From contig JAGOAL010000003.1 of assembly GCA_017983975.1 (NCBI GenBank), positions 1 through 64,000 of the forward strand: a DNA stretch of 64,000 nucleotides, written 5' to 3'. Positions 34,734-43,711 of this stretch are shown in pieces. A program made the position numbers and the translations under genes. The notes beneath the pieces were generated by a model, which was not told the DNA's origin, ran no database searches, and saw nothing but the letters and a program-made list of their open reading frames with translations. How positions within the stretch are numbered: the first letter of the stretch is position 1; every line of letters starts with the position of its first letter. The stretch comes from Flavobacterium sp. (GTDB taxonomy: Bacteria; Bacteroidota; Bacteroidia; Flavobacteriales; Flavobacteriaceae).

Positions 34734-34792
34734 AGGTGATGGGCAATGGGTGATGGGCAAACCTTTTACCTATCACCCATTACCTAACACCT
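34734..34792. repeat. Heptad tract folding into a long hairpin between clpP and clpX
   Basis: Heptads read AGGTGAT, GGGCAAT, GGGTGAT, GGGCAAA, CCTTTTA, CCTATCA, CCCATTA, CCTAACA in one phase. The second half is largely the inverse of the first: AATGGGTGAT (34745-34754) pairs perfectly with ATCACCCATT (34772-34781), and pairing continues outward with few mismatches to 34734/34792. It begins 3 bases after the clpP stop and ends 14 bases before the clpX ATG. Confidence 0.75.
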
Positions 34793-34794
34793 TT

Positions 34795-35454
34795 TTATTG
34801 TCTTGTTAACACTTCATCAATCATTCCGTATTCTTTTGCTTCAGCAGCAATCATCCAATAATCGCGTTCTGAATCTTGGTGTACTTTTTCAAAAGACTGC
34901 CCTGAATGTTTAGATATGATTTCGTATAATTCATTTTTTAATTTCAACATTTCTTTCAAGTTGATTTCCATATCAGTAGCCACACCTTGTGCCCCACCTG
35001 AGGGTTGGTGAATCATGACTCTTGAATGGGGTAACGCCGAACGTTTTCCTTCGGCTCCAGCACATAATAATACTGCTCCCATTGAAGCTGCCATTCCGGT
35101 ACAAATGGTTGCTACATCTGGTTTAACAAATTGCATGGTATCATAAATCCCTAATCCGGCATAGACACTACCGCCTGGTGAATTGATATAAATACTGATG
35201 TCTTTAGACGCATCTACACTTTCTAAAAACAACAATTGCGCTTGAATAATATTAGCTACATAATCATCAACTCCTGTTCCTAAGAAAATGATGCGATCCA
35301 TCATTAAACGAGAAAACACATCCATAGACGCCACGTTCATTTGGCGCTCCTCGATGATGTAAGGAGTCATGCTGCTTACAATTTTATCATAATACAAACT
35401 GTTTACGCCATGGTGCTTAGTAGCATATTTCTTAAATTCTTTTCCGTAATTCAT
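34795..35454 (-). CDS. clpP: ClpP, proteolytic subunit
   Basis: Serine peptidase of ClpXP, 219 aa. Catalytic serine in GMAASMGAVLL, histidine in VMIHQPSGG, and aspartate in the SERDYWM region. Substrate-binding and ring-forming strands such as SPGGSVYAG are intact. It is transcribed upstream of clpX and downstream of tig, the usual order. Confidence 0.97.
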   Translation of the reverse strand: MNYGKEFKKYATKHHGVNSLYYDKIVSSMTPYIIEERQMNVASMDVFSRLMMDRIIFLGTGVDDYVANIIQAQLLFLESVDASKDISIYINSPGGSVYAGLGIYDTMQFVKPDVATICTGMAASMGAVLLCAGAEGKRSALPHSRVMIHQPSGGAQGVATDMEINLKEMLKLKNELYEIISKHSGQSFEKVHQDSERDYWMIAAEAKEYGMIDEVLTRQ

Positions 35455-35462
35455 AATTTTTT

Positions 35463-35493
35463 GTTTAAATGTTTAATTGTTTAAAGTTTAAAT
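35463..35493. repeat. 7/8-bp-period tract before clpP
   Basis: GTTTAAAT, GTTTAATT, GTTTAAA, GTTTAAAT (8, 8, 7, 8 bases). It lies in the probable clpP leader, 8 bases from the ATG. Confidence 0.65.
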
Positions 35494-35561
35494 GGGTTGA
35501 ACTAAAAAACAATATATTTTAAATGGTCATCTTTAATTTAATGATACCGAATGGCTTCAAT

Positions 35562-35589
35562 AAAAAAGCGCCAAAACTAGTTTGACGCT
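35562..35589 (-). terminator. Terminator-like hairpin after tig / start of the clpP leader
   Basis: On the minus strand AGCGTCAAA pairs with TTTGGCGCT (one G-T pair), then six Ts. It could end tig transcription. It also begins just downstream of the -7 element at 35590, so it may form the very 5' end of the clpP transcript. Confidence 0.7.
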
Positions 35590-35597
35590 CAAAGATA
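35590..35597 (-). promoter_or_regulatory. -7 element, probable clpP promoter
   Basis: Minus-strand TATCTTTG, a perfect match, between the tig stop and the hairpin at 35562-35589. The predicted transcript would have a leader of about 130 nt. Confidence 0.5.
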
Positions 35598-35615
35598 ATT
35601 ATTTTTTATGAGAAT

Positions 35616-36941
35616 TTATTCTCCGTACATCGCTTTAATGAATTGGTCGTAATTTACTTCTTTTGATTTAGCTTTTACTTTTTCTTTGTATAAACCTAAC
35701 ATTTTTTCGCTCATTACTTGCTCTGATAAACGCTTCACTTCGTCTTGATTTGACATTACGCGTGCTACAATTCCGTTGATTTCATCATCAGATGGATTTA
35801 ATTGTCCAAATTGTGCCATTTGTTTTTTAATGATGTCAGCCGTATGTGCTTTTAAATCTTCAAAAGTAATTTGTAAATTGTTATCAGCCATTACTTTTCC
35901 TTCGATTAATTGGAAACGTAAACCTTTTTCTGCTTTTGCATATTCTTCTTCTGCTTGTTCGTCAGAAAGTGGCGTTTCAGCAACGGTTTTGATCCATTTT
36001 TTTAAGAAATTAGCTGGTAAATCAAATTTTGTTGAATCGATTAAGAAATCCGTCACATCATTTAAGAATTTTTGATCCGCTTGTTGTGCAAATTGCGTTT
36101 CAGCATCTTCTTTAATTTTAGCTTTCAAATCTGCTAAAGAAGTAATTACTCCAGGTCCGAATAATTTATCAAACAATTCTTGATTTAATTCGGCTTTTTC
36201 AACGGCATTGATTTCTTCTATGGTAAAGTTAACGGTAATATCTAATCCATGCACTGCATCATGTCCTACTTTTAAATAGTCCATTAATTTATGATCATCG
36301 TCAAACAAGCCTTTTGTACCAATAGCAACAACATCCCCTACTTTTTTACCTATAAATGCTTTGGCCGCTTTTTTATCAGCAAAAATATCTAACGCAAAGT
36401 TAGCGGGTGCATTGATGCCTTGTTCTTCATTGGTAAAAGTACCTCTTACTTCATAATCAGCTTTAACTTCTGCCTGCGAAATTAATTTCCCGTATTGTTT
36501 TTGAATACGTTCTACCTGATCATTTAACATTTTATCATCGGCAATTACGTTATATTTAATTACCGAATTTTTAGCAGATAAATCCACAGAAAATTCAGGT
36601 GCAAGCCCTAATTCGAAGTCAAAAGAAAACTGCTCTGCATCCCAATCAATACTTTCGGTTACCACTGGAAGCGGATTTCCAAGAATATCTAATTTTTCAG
36701 AAGTTAGGTAATTATTCAGCGAAGTTTGTAATACTTTGTTTACTTCTTCTAATAAAACCGCTTTTCCGTATTGTTTTTGAATTAAACTCATAGGAACGGC
36801 TCCTTTTCTAAAACCTGAAATAGCAGCATTTTTTCTATAGTCTGCCAATACTTTTTCTACTTTATCGGAATAATCTTCTTTTGTAATTGCTACTGTAACA
36901 ATAGCATTTAATGCATCAACTTGTGATTTTGTAATGTTCAT
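35616..36941 (-). CDS. tig: Trigger factor
   Basis: Ribosome-associated chaperone, 441 aa. The N-terminal ribosome-binding loop reads GFRKGAVPMSLI, equivalent to the GFRxGKxP signature. A PPIase-like middle domain (about 150-245) is diverged, as is common in Bacteroidetes, and a helical C-terminal domain completes it. It lies upstream of clpP and clpX. Confidence 0.95.
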   Translation of the reverse strand: MNITKSQVDALNAIVTVAITKEDYSDKVEKVLADYRKNAAISGFRKGAVPMSLIQKQYGKAVLLEEVNKVLQTSLNNYLTSEKLDILGNPLPVVTESIDWDAEQFSFDFELGLAPEFSVDLSAKNSVIKYNVIADDKMLNDQVERIQKQYGKLISQAEVKADYEVRGTFTNEEQGINAPANFALDIFADKKAAKAFIGKKVGDVVAIGTKGLFDDDHKLMDYLKVGHDAVHGLDITVNFTIEEINAVEKAELNQELFDKLFGPGVITSLADLKAKIKEDAETQFAQQADQKFLNDVTDFLIDSTKFDLPANFLKKWIKTVAETPLSDEQAEEEYAKAEKGLRFQLIEGKVMADNNLQITFEDLKAHTADIIKKQMAQFGQLNPSDDEINGIVARVMSNQDEVKRLSEQVMSEKMLGLYKEKVKAKSKEVNYDQFIKAMYGE

Positions 36942-36976
36942 TATCTGTTTATTTAAGTACCATAAAAATTGGGTTG

Positions 36977-36984
36977 CAAAATTA
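36977..36984 (-). promoter_or_regulatory. -7 element of tig
   Basis: Minus-strand TAATTTTG with a TTG about 20 bases further upstream (complement near 37005). Confidence 0.6.
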
Positions 36985-37042
36985 TAGAATTTTTACAACC
37001 CAAACAAGTTTTTAATTTATTGAAATTCAATTCGGTATAAAA

Positions 37043-37387
37043 TTATTTATCACTAATGAATATTTTATTCAAAATAGATTGACTCACCGACAATAAAACA
37101 CTAAAAAACAATGCCGTTACAAAGCCATCTACTTGAAATTCTGGAATAAAATAATCGCAGATTAAAACAATTATAGCGTTAATAACTAGTAAAAATAATC
37201 CTAACGTAAATAAGGTTACAGGAATAGTAAAAAACACTAAAACAGGCTTTAAAAAAGTATTTAATAAGCCTAGAACAACAGCTACCCAAAGAGCTGCAAC
37301 TATACTAGTTACATGCACACCAGGCAAAAAATAGGAAAGTGCAAATACAATAATTGAACTGATAAATAATTTGATAATAAAATTCAT
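37043..37387 (-). CDS. Phage-holin-like (4-TMS) membrane protein
   Basis: A 114-aa protein made almost wholly of four membrane helices (FIIKLFISSIIVFALSYF; IVAALWVAVVLGLLNTFL; PVTLFTLGLFLLVINAIIVL; FVTALFFSVLLSVSQSIL). The LNTFLKPVLVFFTIPVTLFTLGLF stretch, read in parts, is the signature of the phage holin family 4 superfamily, found in many non-phage genomes. No phage genes are nearby, so a lytic role is unlikely. The ATG at 37387 is preferred; the longer frame crosses a terminator. Confidence 0.85.
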   Translation of the reverse strand: MNFIIKLFISSIIVFALSYFLPGVHVTSIVAALWVAVVLGLLNTFLKPVLVFFTIPVTLFTLGLFLLVINAIIVLICDYFIPEFQVDGFVTALFFSVLLSVSQSILNKIFISDK

Positions 37388-37414
37388 GTTTACATTTTTA
37401 TAATTTAAAAATAC

Positions 37415-37445
37415 AAAAAAAGGCATCAAAAATGATGCCTTTTTT
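37415..37445 (-). terminator. Terminator of the GDSL gene
   Basis: Stem AAGGCATCA/TGATGCCTT with T-runs on both sides. It lies directly after the GDSL/FadL operon and before the holin-like gene. Confidence 0.85.
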
Positions 37446-37464
37446 AAAATTATTTAAGACTTTC

Positions 37465-39051
37465 TTAATTATTTGAACCTACAATATTAATTCCAGGAAA
37501 ATAAGAAGGATTGTGTAATGGTAAGTTTGCATGATAATGACGATTAATCACTTTGATAATTTCATTAGCAATAACTGCATAACCACGTGCATTAGGGTGA
37601 ACACCGTCTAAAGAAAACAATACTAAACCTTCAGTAGCAGAACCACTAAAATAATTCGCTGTATAAATTTGTCCTGTTTCGATTTTTAATCCACTTACTA
37701 ATTGAGTCATAATTGCATTCATATCAGCCACCGCTAAATTTTTTGTAGCCGCAATTGAACGAATTGAAGCGTTATATGCATTGGTAGCGCTTGCAACTTT
37801 AGCTTGTTCAGTAGCTGTTAATACCCATTTGTTAGCTAAGGGAGCTGTAATTCCATTTAAGTTAAATGGTGCTGGTAAATTAGGATTCACATTATTTGGA
37901 GGAGCTAAAAGGCTGCTTGCGGTTAATACTACTAAATCATTAGCAGTAGCAAGTCTTGCTCTTCCGTATATAGCACCTAAAGCTGCTGAATTTGAAACCA
38001 ATAAAGGATTTCCTGATGCATTTGCATAAGCTGTAATTTGGGCACTTAAAGGTGATAAATTTGCATCATTTATTAAAATTGCATTATTTGTATTGTCTGT
38101 TAAATTTAATGGAGTAATTCTTCCATTAGTTGCAACAGCTAAAAACCCATACAATTGAACTAAAAGACTTGCTTGTGGATTTGAAGCAATTGCAGCATCT
38201 GGTAATGCATTATATTTTACCGTCGTAAAATATGGAATAGAAGTTACACTAGGAATGGTACAAACTACCCCTTTAGCGCCACCATTTGTAAGGGTGTTAA
38301 TGATATTAGTATAAGTACTTTCAAACAAATCCGAATTCGTAATATCATTACTACCATACGCTAATGGATTCATATTTCCAGTTGCGTTATGATCGTCAGC
38401 AGGTGTCATTCCGTCTGCTTTTGCACCACCATTAGTTGCATAAGATAAGACATCATTAGCACCAATCCAGTTAGTGAAAAACGTTGGATTTTTAGTCATT
38501 GCATCTGCCATCACAGTAGCCGTAGGCGAAGTGGCATGTCTAACAAAATAGGGATTGGCTTGACCTAAAGCTACTCCTGCTACATTACCATAACCTGGAA
38601 GTCTTAAGTGGAAAGATTTTGCACCTGGAACTCCCATATTGTTATAAGCTGTTGCTTGTAAATTAGAAACCTCAATTGTAGAAGTTCCAGCTAAATTTTC
38701 AGGACGACCTTGGGATGCATCAATTACTAAACGAGTACCACCAATTGTCATTCCTCCTAAAGTTAAACCTCCTAAATTATTCACATCATCTGCATAAGAA
38801 GGTTGTGTAAAAGCGCCACCGCCTACTAAGGCAAATTGTTGCGCTAATAAGTTTGGATAAGAATACGTTTGTCCTACTCTAGAAACCGTACCATCCATAT
38901 AACCTGCCGTTAATGAATTTCCAATGGCAACATAAGAAGTAAAGTCTGCCTCTCCAGAAGAATAGTTAGCACCTACTTCATTTTCAAATTCTGGCTCACA
39001 TGAAGCAAAACCAGCCGCTATAATAGCTAAATATATAAATTTATTTTTCAT
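37465..39051 (-). CDS. SGNH/GDSL hydrolase lipoprotein
   Basis: A 528-aa lipoprotein (lipobox GFASC, Cys at residue 18) with an SGNH hydrolase fold, which would cleave ester bonds of lipids or sugars at the outer membrane. Block I is YVAIGNSLTAGYMDG, block III is WIGANDVLSYA and block V is SLDGVHPNARGYA, giving the Ser-Asp-His triad. Large insertions between blocks make it longer than typical GDSL enzymes. It is cotranscribed behind the FadL-type porin (18-base gap), suggesting lipid release and uptake as one process (inference). Confidence 0.9.
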   Translation of the reverse strand: MKNKFIYLAIIAAGFASCEPEFENEVGANYSSGEADFTSYVAIGNSLTAGYMDGTVSRVGQTYSYPNLLAQQFALVGGGAFTQPSYADDVNNLGGLTLGGMTIGGTRLVIDASQGRPENLAGTSTIEVSNLQATAYNNMGVPGAKSFHLRLPGYGNVAGVALGQANPYFVRHATSPTATVMADAMTKNPTFFTNWIGANDVLSYATNGGAKADGMTPADDHNATGNMNPLAYGSNDITNSDLFESTYTNIINTLTNGGAKGVVCTIPSVTSIPYFTTVKYNALPDAAIASNPQASLLVQLYGFLAVATNGRITPLNLTDNTNNAILINDANLSPLSAQITAYANASGNPLLVSNSAALGAIYGRARLATANDLVVLTASSLLAPPNNVNPNLPAPFNLNGITAPLANKWVLTATEQAKVASATNAYNASIRSIAATKNLAVADMNAIMTQLVSGLKIETGQIYTANYFSGSATEGLVLFSLDGVHPNARGYAVIANEIIKVINRHYHANLPLHNPSYFPGINIVGSNN

Positions 39052-39069
39052 TTTTCTGTTTATTAAAAA

Positions 39070-40335
39070 TTAGAAACCATAAGTAATACCTATACCAGGT
39101 GAGAAAACAACTGATTTGTATGTTCCACCAAATGGTAATGTATTTCCATTTTCTTGATAATGGTTATATGAATTATCCACTTCATCAAAATGTAAATAAA
39201 GGAATGAAAAATCTACTCCTAATTTATTGTTCACTTGGTATGTTAAACCACCTGTGAATCCCATAGAATCGTTTCTTGGTGTTTCTGGAGCAAAATATCC
39301 ATCTTGTACTGGACTTTCATCAAAATACCAACCTGCTCTAAACGTAAATTTATCATTCGCCGCATATTGTGTTCCTAATCTGTAAGTACTTGAATTTTTG
39401 TAGTTTCTAGGATTGTTAGAAGTATTTCTTATAGTACCATCTGCATTTAAGAAATCAACAGTTAAAGCTTCATAAACATTCCACATTGCTCTGTTGTAAT
39501 CAAAAGCAAATAACAATTTATCTGTTACTTGGTATGATAAACCAACTGTTAATTCAGCCGGTAAAGGTAAATCTGCATTAAATTTTGTATTTTGTAGTGT
39601 TGGCGAAGCTGAAGCAAAACCTGGTACATCATTAAAATCAGCAGCACCATCACGCGCTTCCATAATAATTTCAGAACGGTAGTTCATACCAATTCTTACT
39701 TTTTTAGAAGGATTAAACATGAATCCAGCAGTATATCCCCAAGCAGTAATTCCTTTAGCATCTAAAGTAACGTCAGTACCACTTCCATCAACTGATAATA
39801 ACGGATTTGTAGCAACATTTCTGTTAAAGTTTACAGAACCCGTTGCAAAAATTGGTCCACCACCTACACTAAAATGTTCCCCTACTCTAATCGAAACCGA
39901 AGGCTGAACAAAAATAGCTTGTAAGTCAATATTGTTTACTAAATGTGCTCCTTGCCAATCTTGATCCCACTCTACAGAACTTCCGTAAGGTGTGTAAACC
40001 GCTAAACCAGCTGTTAACCATTTATTCACTTTATAAGTAGCATACAAACTGAATGGTGTTCCCATATTCTCTGTAGATGATTCCCAATTGTATTGTGAAT
40101 TTTGGAATTTAGTTTTTGCAAACAATGCGTTTCCTCCAAAAGATAAATTGAATTTTTTATCTAAGTAAGCCATACCCGCTGGGTTAAAAAACGCAACTTC
40201 TGCGCTATTCACTACAGCAACACCAGTGTGTCCCATAGCCAATTGCTTTTGACCTTGAATACTAACTCGATATCCTCCTGCAAATGCAGTTGAGCCAGCT
40301 AAAGCCAATAATGTTAAAGAAAGTAATTTTCTCAT
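39070..40335 (-). CDS. OmpP1/FadL family outer membrane transporter
   Basis: A 421-aa outer membrane beta-barrel for hydrophobic substrates such as long-chain fatty acids. Signal peptide (SLTLLALAGSTAFAGG), then the N-terminal hatch segment with SIQGQKQLAMGHTGVA and FFNPAGMAYLD, where the NPA motif is the FadL signature. Alternating strands follow to the end, which closes with an aromatic residue (GITYGF). First gene of a two-gene operon with the GDSL lipoprotein. Confidence 0.92.
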   Translation of the reverse strand: MRKLLSLTLLALAGSTAFAGGYRVSIQGQKQLAMGHTGVAVVNSAEVAFFNPAGMAYLDKKFNLSFGGNALFAKTKFQNSQYNWESSTENMGTPFSLYATYKVNKWLTAGLAVYTPYGSSVEWDQDWQGAHLVNNIDLQAIFVQPSVSIRVGEHFSVGGGPIFATGSVNFNRNVATNPLLSVDGSGTDVTLDAKGITAWGYTAGFMFNPSKKVRIGMNYRSEIIMEARDGAADFNDVPGFASASPTLQNTKFNADLPLPAELTVGLSYQVTDKLLFAFDYNRAMWNVYEALTVDFLNADGTIRNTSNNPRNYKNSSTYRLGTQYAANDKFTFRAGWYFDESPVQDGYFAPETPRNDSMGFTGGLTYQVNNKLGVDFSFLYLHFDEVDNSYNHYQENGNTLPFGGTYKSVVFSPGIGITYGF

Positions 40336-40459
40336 AATGTAAATTAGTGTTAGTTTTTTTCTGAATTTATAAAAATCAATAGTTCAAAATTAAGACAAAA
40401 TATGAATTTTACAATTTTTTTAACTAAAAAATTATGCATGCCTATCATTTTCAGTCAAT

Positions 40460-41224
40460 TTATTTCAAAAATTGCATTACGTTTAATTGAAAATCTTTTG
40501 GGTTTTCGGCATGTAACCAATGTCCTGCATTGTCAATAGTCACAATAGATGCCATAGGAAAATGATAATAAATGGTTTCAAAATCAGAATCCAAAATATA
40601 ATCTGATTTAGAGCCTCTTAAAAAAAGAGTTGGACCCTCAAATTTGTTTTCAAAAGGTAAAGCAGTACCGATTGTTTCAATTTTATCATTAAAAACTTGT
40701 AAATTAAATCGGAAAGCAAGTTGTTCTGGCGTTTTCCAATACAAATTTTTTAATAAAAATTGGCGCGTACCAAAATCGGTAATACAATTTGATAGAATTT
40801 GTTCGACATCACTTCTAGAAGGTTTTTTAGAAAAATCAACCGCATTTAATCCTGCTAAAATAGTTTGATGGTGCGGTGCATAATATTTGGGGCCTATATC
40901 AGCAATAATCAATTTGGAAACTAAATGTGGATACGTTGTTGCTAGCAACATTGCTACTTTTCCGCCCATTGAATGACCTAAAACAATACAATTTGTGAGT
41001 TGATGTACTTGAATGTAATTCTTTACATCTTCGACCATCACTTCATAATTAAATTCCTCGGAATGAAAACTTTTCCCGTGATTTCTTAAATCTAATGCGT
41101 GGACTTGAAAACCTGCTGAAGCAAATTGCGTTGCTAACGATTTCCAGTTATCAGACATTCCTAAAAAACCATGAAGTATGATTATTGGAATTCCTTCTCC
41201 TTCAATTCTTGAATGTAATGTCAT
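40460..41224 (-). CDS. Alpha/beta hydrolase (YbfF-like esterase)
   Basis: A 254-aa alpha/beta-fold hydrolase. The oxyanion-hole segment is LHGFLGMSDNW, the nucleophile elbow GHSMGGKVA, the acid is expected in FLRGSKSDYI and the histidine in DNAGHWLHAENP. The closest match by pattern is the YbfF/acyl-CoA-type esterases; the substrate is unknown. Its ATG directly follows the pdxJ stop without spacing, so it is translated from the pdxJ message. Confidence 0.9.
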   Translation of the reverse strand: MTLHSRIEGEGIPIIILHGFLGMSDNWKSLATQFASAGFQVHALDLRNHGKSFHSEEFNYEVMVEDVKNYIQVHQLTNCIVLGHSMGGKVAMLLATTYPHLVSKLIIADIGPKYYAPHHQTILAGLNAVDFSKKPSRSDVEQILSNCITDFGTRQFLLKNLYWKTPEQLAFRFNLQVFNDKIETIGTALPFENKFEGPTLFLRGSKSDYILDSDFETIYYHFPMASIVTIDNAGHWLHAENPKDFQLNVMQFLK

Positions 41225-41938
41225 TTATTTTAATTTTTGCAAATACATGTTTACTACATTTTCTAGTCCTAAATATAAGGACTCTGAAATTAAAGCATGA
41301 CCAATAGAAACTTCCAATAAATTAGGAATATTTTCTTTGAAGAATTTTATGTTATCTAAGCTCAAATCATGCCCAGCATTAATACCTAATTGTAATTCAT
41401 TAGCTCTAAGAGCCGCTTTGATAAACGGTTCAATTCCGGCAAAATTACCAAGTCCATAATCGTGGGCAAAACTTTCGGTATACAATTCAATTCGTTCGGT
41501 TCCGGTTGCTTTTGCTCCTTCAATCATTTTTTCATCGGCATCAACAAAAATCGAAGTTCTTATGCCGTTTCGCTGAAATTCTTGAATGACTTCCATTAAA
41601 TAGGATTGATGTTTTAGGGTGTCCCAACCTGCATTGGAAGTTAATGCCCCAATCGCATCTGGAACAAGAGTTACTTGAGTGGGTTTACATTCTAAAACTA
41701 AATCAATAAAGTTATGCTGCGGATTGCCTTCAATATTGTATTCGGTGTACACAACCGGTTTTAAATCTCTTGCATCTTGGTAACGAATATGTCTTTCGTC
41801 TGGTCTGGGATGAATGGTAATTCCTTGTGCTCCAAACTGTTGAATATCCTTAGCTACTTTTAATAAATTAGGTACATTTCCCCCTCTAGAATTTCGTAAA
41901 GTTGCAATTTTATTAATATTTACAGAAAGCTTTGTCAT
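41225..41938 (-). CDS. pdxJ: Pyridoxine 5'-phosphate synthase
   Basis: PdxJ condenses 3-amino-2-oxopropyl phosphate with 1-deoxyxylulose 5-phosphate to make vitamin B6. At 237 aa it is complete. Signatures are VNINKIATLRNSRGG, the catalytic-loop histidine segment ITIHPRPDERHI, TLVPDA and NAGHDLSLDN near the phosphate site, and SIGHALISE. It heads an operon with the esterase. Confidence 0.96.
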   Translation of the reverse strand: MTKLSVNINKIATLRNSRGGNVPNLLKVAKDIQQFGAQGITIHPRPDERHIRYQDARDLKPVVYTEYNIEGNPQHNFIDLVLECKPTQVTLVPDAIGALTSNAGWDTLKHQSYLMEVIQEFQRNGIRTSIFVDADEKMIEGAKATGTERIELYTESFAHDYGLGNFAGIEPFIKAALRANELQLGINAGHDLSLDNIKFFKENIPNLLEVSIGHALISESLYLGLENVVNMYLQKLK

Positions 41939-41957
41939 GGTTACTTTTTTATTTTAG

Positions 41958-41965
41958 CAAAAATA
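41958..41965 (-). promoter_or_regulatory. -7 element of pdxJ
   Basis: Minus-strand TATTTTTG about 20 bases upstream of the pdxJ ATG. Confidence 0.6.
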
Positions 41966-42033
41966 CAAAGTATAAATTAGGTATCATATGGTATTTTTTG
42001 ATTATTTTGCGGTTTCATTTCACATTTCATTCT

Positions 42034-42693
42034 ATGAACAGCCTTACAAGTTATATTAATACCGAAATAAAACCTTTAAAACACAGTGATTCTATTATGG
42101 AAGCACAACTTTTGTTTGAAGATTTTTCATATTCTCATTTTCCGGTTACTGAAGATGGTATTTATATAGGATGTGTAACTAAAGAAACTATTGAATTTTT
42201 ATCTCCAAATGCACTTGTAAACGAGAGCCGCTATCAATTTGAACGTTTTTTTGTGCGCTCAAGTATGATTTGGTTAGATGTGTTAGAAGTTTTTGCTAAA
42301 AATGACGCCAATATTCTTCCCGTATTAGATGAAAAAAACAACTATATTGGCTATTATGAATTAGAAGATGTGATTCGATTTTTACATGAAACCCCTTTTT
42401 TAAAAGAAGAAGGAGGTATTTTAATTATCGAAAAAGAAATGAACAACTTTTCAATGAGTCAAGTAGCCCAAATTATTGAAAGTAATAATGCTAAAATTCT
42501 TGGCTTATTTATATCCAATGTAGCTAATAATAAAGTAGAAATTACTGTAAAAATTAGCCAAAGTGGTTTAAACGAAATCATTCAAGCCTTTAGAAGGTAT
42601 GATTATGAAATAATTTCTGAACATCAGGAAGACTCTTATTTAAACAGTCTAAAAGAACGTTCAGATTATTTAGATAAATATCTTAATATTTAA
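42034..42693 (+). CDS. CBS-domain protein
   Basis: A 219-aa protein with a pair of CBS motifs in the first ~120 residues (SYSHFPVTEDGIYIGCVT; ANILPVLDEKNNYIGYYE), modules that bind adenine nucleotides. The C-terminal half resembles an ACT-like or coupled regulatory domain (GGILIIEKEMNNFSMSQVAQIIE). It precedes nadK by 11 bases, and an adenylate-sensing role linked to NAD(P) is a plausible inference. The ATG at 42034 matches the start of the CBS domain; the frame open to 41932 overlaps the pdxJ start. Confidence 0.85.
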   Translation: MNSLTSYINTEIKPLKHSDSIMEAQLLFEDFSYSHFPVTEDGIYIGCVTKETIEFLSPNALVNESRYQFERFFVRSSMIWLDVLEVFAKNDANILPVLDEKNNYIGYYELEDVIRFLHETPFLKEEGGILIIEKEMNNFSMSQVAQIIESNNAKILGLFISNVANNKVEITVKISQSGLNEIIQAFRRYDYEIISEHQEDSYLNSLKERSDYLDKYLNI

Positions 42694-42704
42694 TCAATAT
42701 CACT

Positions 42705-43589
42705 ATGAAAATAGCAATTTTTGGACAATATTATCAAAATAACACTGCTGAAATTGTAACTAAAGTGGTCTCGTTTTTAGAAAAAAATGAAATTTCAATC
42801 GCCTTTGAACGATCATTTTTAGAAATCCTTCAAGAAAAAAACATTGTCAAAAATGATTATCCAAGTTTTTCTTCCTATGCTGAACTTGATTCTAACTTTG
42901 AAGCTTTAATAAGCATAGGTGGTGACGGAACAATATTAAAAGCAGCGACATTTATTCGCGATAAAAACATTCCGATTATAGGTATTAATGCAGGAAGATT
43001 AGGATTTTTAGCAACCGTACAATATGAAAATATTGAACCGCTTTTGCAAAAAGTAATTCAAAAGGAGTATATCATTTCTAAACGAAGTTTACTTAGCGTG
43101 AGAACTAATCCAGAATATGATAATTTCAAAGAGTTAGATTTTGCCTTAAACGAAGTAACAGTTGCTCGAAAAGACACCACGTCGATGATTACCATTGAAA
43201 CTTCATTAAATAACGAATACCTTACTTCCTATTGGGCAGATGGCCTTATTGTTTCAACACCTACCGGCTCAACTGGTTACTCTTTAAGTTGTGGTGGACC
43301 TGTATTAACACCTGAAGTAGCAAGTTTTGTAGTTACCCCAATGGCTCCTCATAATTTAAATGCACGACCACTTGTAATTACTGATGATACCGAAATTACA
43401 CTAAAAGTTTCAGGTCGTGAAGAACAATTTTTAATTTCGTTAGATTCACGTATTGCTGCCGTTTCAATAGACACTACTGTTTTCATCAAAAAAGCACCCT
43501 TTATGCTGTCAATTATTGAATTTAAAGAAGAAACTTTCTTAACAACGATTAGAAAAAAATTGTTGTGGGGCGCCGATAAAAGAAATTAA
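42705..43589 (+). CDS. nadK: NAD kinase
   Basis: Phosphorylates NAD to NADP. It is 294 aa long. The GGDGT ATP motif reads ISIGGDGTILKA, followed by GINAGRLGFLA, the NE/D substrate motif (FALNEVTVAR) and STPTGSTGYSLSCGGP. The C-terminal strands include the conserved LNARPLVI. Cotranscribed with the CBS protein. Confidence 0.96.
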   Translation: MKIAIFGQYYQNNTAEIVTKVVSFLEKNEISIAFERSFLEILQEKNIVKNDYPSFSSYAELDSNFEALISIGGDGTILKAATFIRDKNIPIIGINAGRLGFLATVQYENIEPLLQKVIQKEYIISKRSLLSVRTNPEYDNFKELDFALNEVTVARKDTTSMITIETSLNNEYLTSYWADGLIVSTPTGSTGYSLSCGGPVLTPEVASFVVTPMAPHNLNARPLVITDDTEITLKVSGREEQFLISLDSRIAAVSIDTTVFIKKAPFMLSIIEFKEETFLTTIRKKLLWGADKRN

Positions 43590-43687
43590 TTCTGTAACAT
43601 ATCATTTTATGTTTTTTTGCGTTTTTAAATAACGTATAAGATGTAACAAAAAAAACCTTTAAAATAGGGTTAAGTAGTCAATATTGT

Positions 43688-43695
43688 TATATTTG
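43688..43695 (+). promoter_or_regulatory. -7 element of the DUF6089-uppS-bamA unit
   Basis: TATATTTG 17 bases before the DUF6089 ATG. Confidence 0.6.
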
Positions 43696-43711
43696 CAAAC
43701 TATTTGAAAAA

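Noticed and set aside
37043..37387. Holin-like gene as a sign of a prophage
   Set aside because: No phage genes, integrase or att-like repeats nearby; the 4-TMS holin-like family is common in free-living genomes.
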